From Cobetia crustatorum (lineage in GTDB: Bacteria > Pseudomonadota > Gammaproteobacteria > Pseudomonadales > Halomonadaceae), in assembly GCF_000591415.1 (NCBI RefSeq), contig NZ_JEMF01000039.1, positions 1-64,000 on the forward strand: DNA of 64,000 nucleotides. The letters run 5' to 3'. The translations under genes and the position numbers were made by a program. Each line of letters opens with the position of its first letter. Position 1 is the first letter of the stretch. A model generated the notes under the pieces. The model had not been told where the DNA came from. It saw only the letters and a list, made by a program, of their open reading frames with translations, and searched no databases. Positions 59,154 through 64,000 of the stretch are shown piece after piece.

Positions 59154-59682
59154 GGGGGAACTCCTTCTTCTAATCTGCCTGAGTTGCAGACCGGAGCATC
59201 AAGTGCTCTCGCCCAAACTACTGGTGCCTTCGGGGGTCTGCGATATTGTCATTATTGGCACTCAGCAGGGAACTGACTTGATGACGGGGCAGTTCCAGCA
59301 GCGGCGACGATCATTATCAGAACGCACTCTCGAGATTAAGATACGACCTCAAGCGATTCGATAACGTCAGGGGTGTCGCAATTCACTGCTTGGACGTCGT
59401 GCGTTGTCCACCTCTCGACAGTAAACCATCGGCTATCCGACACGCAGTCTTTAAATCGCCGCTGTGCAGCAAATCATCGTTGCCGTACAGCACAGAATAA
59501 CGGTGTGATTGGCTACTGTTCTCGCAGCATAAATTTTGCTCGTGATTAGGCTATTTCACGCCTTCCTGTCACAAAAAAGTGACAGGCCCCACTCCGGTGA
59601 TACCGAAGCGGGGCCTGTCGTTTTCATCTTTCACGCATTTTCTATCGTAGTGCTCTCTCGCTCTCTACTCACGCAGCATCTC
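59154..59682. other. Intergenic region upstream of gbdR, fghA terminator
   Basis: It contains the gbdR promoter and, at 59573-59624, the terminator of the fghA transcript. Otherwise no gene or RNA was seen. The part from 59320 to 59560 is moderately AT-rich. Confidence 0.5.
59573..59624 (-). terminator. Intrinsic terminator of the adhC-fghA transcript
   Basis: On the minus strand, CGACAGGCCCC and GGGGCCTGTC form the stem and a run of six T follows. It starts 58 bases after the fghA stop. Confidence 0.8.
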
Positions 59683-60546
59683 TTACAGGAGATGCTTGGC
59701 ATGGTAGGCCAGATGCTCCTCGATGAAGCTGGCCATGAAGAAGTAGCTGTGGTCGTAGCCGGGATGGCGACGCAGGATCAGCGGATGACCGTGCTCAGCA
59801 CATACGGCTTCGAGACGCTCAGGCATCAGCTCATTGTCGAGGAACTGATCATTCTCGCCCTGATCAATGAAGAGCTCCTGACGTGAAGCGCCGCTCTCAC
59901 GCGACCGCTTCACCAGCTCACAACTATCCCACTGTGCCCACTGGGCGCGGTCATCGCCCAGATAGCCCGAAAAGGCCTTCTCGCCCCACGGGCAGGCGGA
60001 CGGATTGACGATCGGTGCAAAGGCCGACACCGAGCGATAACGGCCCGGGTTCTTCAGTGCACAGATCAGCGCCCCGTGACCGCCCATCGAGTGACCGGAG
60101 ATGGACTCACGTTCACCATCCACCGGGAAGTGACGCTTGACCAGCGCGGGCAGCTCCTCGGTAACGTAGTCGTACATGCGATAATGGCGCGCCCACGGTT
60201 CACGGGTGGCATTGAGATAGAAGCCGGCACCGCTGCCGAAGTCATAACTCTCGTCTTCGCCGGGCAGGTCCACGCCACGCGGACTGGTGTCCGGACAGAT
60301 CAGCGCAATGCCCAGCTCGGCGGCCATGCGCTGAGCACCGGCCTTCTGCATGAAGTTCTCGTCGGTGCAGGTCAGCCCCGACAGCCACCACAGCATCGGC
60401 ACCGGGCCTTGTTCGGCCTGCGGCGGCAGATAGATGGCAAACACCATATCGCAGTCCAGGCTGCCACTACGGTGACGGTAACGCTTGAGCCAGCCGCCAT
60501 GCACCTTGTTGGCACTGACCAGCTCGAGTTGTTCGGTCGCGGTCAT
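59683..60546 (-). CDS. fghA: S-formylglutathione hydrolase
   Basis: Serine hydrolase of the esterase D family, 287 residues, that splits S-formylglutathione into formate and glutathione. The start at 60546 (MTATEQLELVSANKVHGGW) has AAGGAG upstream; the frame is open 13 codons further. Motifs: MLWWLSGLTCTDENFMQKAG, the nucleophile elbow GHSMGGHGAL, ALKNPGRYRSVSAFAPI and a final HPGYDHSYFFMASFI with the catalytic His. 59 bases downstream of adhC on the same strand, the usual pair. The formaldehyde it helps remove is produced by glycine betaine and dimethylglycine demethylation. Confidence 0.95.
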   Translation of the reverse strand: MTATEQLELVSANKVHGGWLKRYRHRSGSLDCDMVFAIYLPPQAEQGPVPMLWWLSGLTCTDENFMQKAGAQRMAAELGIALICPDTSPRGVDLPGEDESYDFGSGAGFYLNATREPWARHYRMYDYVTEELPALVKRHFPVDGERESISGHSMGGHGALICALKNPGRYRSVSAFAPIVNPSACPWGEKAFSGYLGDDRAQWAQWDSCELVKRSRESGASRQELFIDQGENDQFLDNELMPERLEAVCAEHGHPLILRRHPGYDHSYFFMASFIEEHLAYHAKHLL

Positions 60547-60605
60547 CGTACTCTCCTTTCTGATAGCGCCGTTTTCATGGTTCACAGCACGAGAAACGTC
60601 AAAAA

Positions 60606-61724
<1,119 letters not shown>

Positions 61725-61884
61725 CTAGAGAGCAACAATAACGGTAAACTGACCGTCATCAGCTCAGGACAATAGAGTGTGACGGCTTGGCATGGCCCAC
61801 AGTCTACGCTGTCAGCATGGCCGGATTAAGTCGCCAACACTCAGATGATTATTGCCATACAACAACAGTGACCAAGGAGCGGGC

Positions 61885-62778
61885 ATGCAGCGCTGGGACC
61901 GAATCGAAGCCTTTGTGGAAGTCGTCAGAATCGGTTCATTTTCCGGTGCGGCCCGTCATCTCGGGGTCTCCAGCTCACATGTCAGTCGACTTATCAGCCA
62001 GCTGGAAGCTCAGCTCGACACTCAGCTGCTCTATCGGACGACGCGCCAGACGCGCCTGACCGATGCTGGACAGGTCTATTACGAGCACTGCCACCATCTC
62101 TTTGACGGTTTTCGCGCCGCAGAACAAGCCATCGGTGACTTCCATGCTCGCCCCAGCGGGGTGCTTAAACTGACCAGCGCCACCACCTTTGGTGAGCGTT
62201 ATGTGGCACCACTGGTCAATGACTTTCAGCTCAAGCATCCCCAGCTTGAGGTACAGATGCACTTCACCAACCGTCCGGTGGAGCTGATCGATGAAGGCTA
62301 CGATGTCGCCATTCGCATGGGCGTGCTCAAGGATTCCTCGCTGATCGCGCGGCGACTGGTCGATCGGCGCGAGTACGTGATCGCCTCGCATGACTATTTC
62401 CAGCGCGCGCCGCGCCCGCATACGCTGGCCGAGCTTTCCAGCCATCGTTGCCTGGCGGGCTCCAAGCGTGAGTGGCTGTTCGAGGTCGAGGGACAACGTC
62501 GCGAGGTACGTATCAGTGGCAGCTGGCAGGCCAATTCAGGGCCAGCGCTACTGGATGCGGCGCTCAAGGGCCTCGGCCTGGCCCAGCTGCCTGATTACTA
62601 TGTGGCCCCTCATCTCGCGAGTGGCGAGCTGATTGCAGTGCTCGACGACTATCAGGTACGCGACACTGGCGTGTGGATCGTTTATCCCCGCCATCGCCAT
62701 CTGTCGCCCAAGGTGCGTCAGTTCGTCGACTTCATGGTCGAGCGCTTTGAAGGCCGTACCTCTGCGCTGCCGAGCTGA
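61885..62778 (+). CDS. LysR-type regulator, probably of adhC-fghA
   Basis: 297 residues. The start at 61885 (MQRWDRIEAFVEVVRIGSFS) has AAGGAG upstream and aligns with the family; a TTG 11 codons earlier is discounted. The HTH is SGAARHLGVSSSHVSRLISQ at about residues 20-39, followed by LEAQLDTQLLYRTTRQTRLT. The rest is a periplasmic-binding-protein-like effector domain (YDVAIRMGVLKDSSLIARRL). It is divergent from adhC with a 169-bp gap; LysR proteins often regulate the divergent neighbour, so control of formaldehyde detoxification is inferred. Confidence 0.9.
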   Translation: MQRWDRIEAFVEVVRIGSFSGAARHLGVSSSHVSRLISQLEAQLDTQLLYRTTRQTRLTDAGQVYYEHCHHLFDGFRAAEQAIGDFHARPSGVLKLTSATTFGERYVAPLVNDFQLKHPQLEVQMHFTNRPVELIDEGYDVAIRMGVLKDSSLIARRLVDRREYVIASHDYFQRAPRPHTLAELSSHRCLAGSKREWLFEVEGQRREVRISGSWQANSGPALLDAALKGLGLAQLPDYYVAPHLASGELIAVLDDYQVRDTGVWIVYPRHRHLSPKVRQFVDFMVERFEGRTSALPS

Positions 62779-62808
62779 CTGAACAGAGCTGAGCCTGACC
62801 TGCCAGCA

Positions 62809-62845
62809 AAGATACGGGGCTGCCAAATCGGCAGCCCCGTATCTT
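62809..62845. terminator. Terminator between LysR and NCS1 genes
   Basis: AAGATACGGGGCTGCC, loop AAATC, GGCAGCCCCGTATCTT, then CTTTT. Strong 16-bp stem between convergent genes. Confidence 0.85.
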
Positions 62846-62900
62846 CTTTTACCGCCTCCACCTGGTCATGACTTCGATTCAATACGCCCTCGGCCTCGAG

Positions 62901-64000
62901 TCAATATGCCCTTGGACTACCGGCTGCCGGCAGCACCACCGATGGCGCCTTGTCCAACAGCTTGCTGGAAACAAAATAGACCAGCGCGCCCAGCAACGAC
63001 CCCGTGAACCAGCCGTAGTCGTAGAACCAGGACAGCGCAGGTTGCGAGAAGCTGATCATCGTCAGGCCCACCGGTACGAAGAAGGCGATGAAACCCGCCG
63101 GATTGAAGGCCGGATAGGTACCGCCATCCAGATACAACGCCGGCAAATCAAAGGATTGGCGACGGATCACGAAGTAGTCGACGATCATGATGCCGGCGAT
63201 GGGGCCCAGCAGACTCGAATAGCCCAGCAACCAGTTGGAATAGAGACTCTCGAGACTGACATCCGACTCGATCCAGCCCATCTTCTTGATCAGCTCGAAG
63301 CCCATCAGCAGTACGCCGACCAGACCGGTGAGCAGCACGCCACGCGTCTGATTGATGAACTTGGGGGCGATGTTCTGGAAGTCATTGGTCGGCGAGACGA
63401 TATTGGCGGCGGTGTTGGTCGATAGCGTCGCGATGATGATCAGCACCATGGCGATAGCGACCCAACCCGGACTATCGATACGTCCGATCAGGTTGACCGG
63501 ATCCGAGATGGTTTCGCCAACCAGCGAACTGGAAGCCGCCGTCAGCACCACACCCAAGGCCGCGAAGAAGAACATCGTCAGTGGCAGACCGATGATCTGA
63601 CCGACGATCTGGTCCTTCTGGCTCTTGGCATAGCGACTGAAGTCAGGAATGTTGAGTGACAACGTGGCCCAGAAACCGACCATCGCGGTCAGACCGGCCA
63701 TGAAGTAACTCGCCACACCATCGCCCTCAGGACGATTGGGCGGCTGAGCCAGCAGCTCGCTGATCGAAGTATGCGGCAGTGCCCACACCATCAGGCCCAC
63801 CCCCACCGCCAGCAGCAGAGGTGCGGAAAGTGTCTCCAACCACTTGATGGATTCCGCGCCACGAATCACCACGAACAGGTTGAGCGCCCAGAACACGAAG
63901 AAGCCGATCACCTCACCGACACCACCCAGTGCCTTCCAGTCTGCCGAGAGACTCGAGAGCAGCAGATGAATCGCCAGTCCGCCGAACATTGTCTGGATAC
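62901..64000 (-). CDS. NCS1-family nucleobase/hydantoin-type permease, partial
   Basis: C-terminal part (about 365 residues) of a nucleobase:cation symporter-1; the 5' end lies beyond the window. At the edge the frame reads IQT-MFGGLAIH, which fits the G-I-Q-T region of NCS1 proteins, so the internal Met is not a start. Further family parts: GFWATLSLNIPDFSRYAKSQ, NTAANIVSPTNDFQNIAP, and YSSLLGPIAGIMIVDYFVIR. About nine hydrophobic segments are visible. Substrates in this family include hydantoins, allantoin, cytosine and uracil; the sequence does not decide which. No linked enzyme gene is in the window. Confidence 0.88.
   Translation of the reverse strand, partial: IQTMFGGLAIHLLLSSLSADWKALGGVGEVIGFFVFWALNLFVVIRGAESIKWLETLSAPLLLAVGVGLMVWALPHTSISELLAQPPNRPEGDGVASYFMAGLTAMVGFWATLSLNIPDFSRYAKSQKDQIVGQIIGLPLTMFFFAALGVVLTAASSSLVGETISDPVNLIGRIDSPGWVAIAMVLIIIATLSTNTAANIVSPTNDFQNIAPKFINQTRGVLLTGLVGVLLMGFELIKKMGWIESDVSLESLYSNWLLGYSSLLGPIAGIMIVDYFVIRRQSFDLPALYLDGGTYPAFNPAGFIAFFVPVGLTMISFSQPALSWFYDYGWFTGSLLGALVYFVSSKLLDKAPSVVLPAAGSPRAY

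Overview
The window looks like a chromosomal segment of a halophilic or marine gammaproteobacterium, most likely Halomonadaceae (Halomonas/Cobetia type). That placement is inferred from protein sequences, high G+C with strong third-position bias, a BCCT osmolyte transporter, a complete glycine betaine catabolic gene set and a cytochrome bo3 operon. No insertion sequence, prophage, CRISPR array or integrase was seen.

Layout. (1) 0-3 kb: three small zinc-ribbon proteins on the minus strand, a secreted PRC-barrel protein and a CAU-anticodon tRNA. (2) 3-17.5 kb: a secreted YceI-like protein, then an iron locus: TonB receptor, dfoJ-dfoA-dfoC hydroxamate siderophore synthesis, a FecI-type sigma factor and an FhuC-D-B type ABC importer. 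Fur-box-like sites lie before the receptor and before the sigma factor. (3) 17.5-25.5 kb: glyA-soxB-soxD-soxA-soxG and purU. (4) 25.8-31.8 kb: an AEC transporter, an NhaC antiporter and the divergent gbcB/gbcA pair. (5) 31.8-36.7 kb: cyoABCDE. (6) 36.7-38 kb: an AT-rich stretch with little coding. (7) 38-44 kb: a flavin reductase-like protein and an NAD-linked molybdenum formate dehydrogenase operon with a fused gamma-beta subunit. (8) 44.4-47.7 kb: a BCCT transporter and two small secreted DUF proteins. (9) 47.8-56.4 kb: dipeptidase-like gene, DUF5943-type gene, dgcA, dgcB, etfA, etfB. (10) 56.8-64 kb: mtgA, a GbdR-like regulator, S-formylglutathione hydrolase, glutathione-dependent formaldehyde dehydrogenase, a LysR regulator and an NCS1 permease cut by the window edge.

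How the genes work together. Regions 3, 4 and 7-10 read as one metabolic unit. BCCT imports betaine. GbcAB demethylates it to dimethylglycine, DgcAB with EtfAB gives sarcosine, and SoxBDAG gives glycine. GlyA makes serine. The methyl groups leave as formaldehyde or 5,10-methylene-THF. AdhC/FghA (formaldehyde to formate), PurU (10-formyl-THF to formate) and the formate dehydrogenase (formate to CO2 plus NADH) dispose of them.

Sequence quality. Eight conserved genes (dfoA, fhuC, nhaC, gbcB, fdsA, fdsGB, dgcB, dgcA) are broken by small indels, and both halves of each match one intact family member. Nearly all are explained by loss of one base, often in short G or C runs. The simplest reading is uncorrected assembly error, so these genes are annotated across the shift as single CDS.
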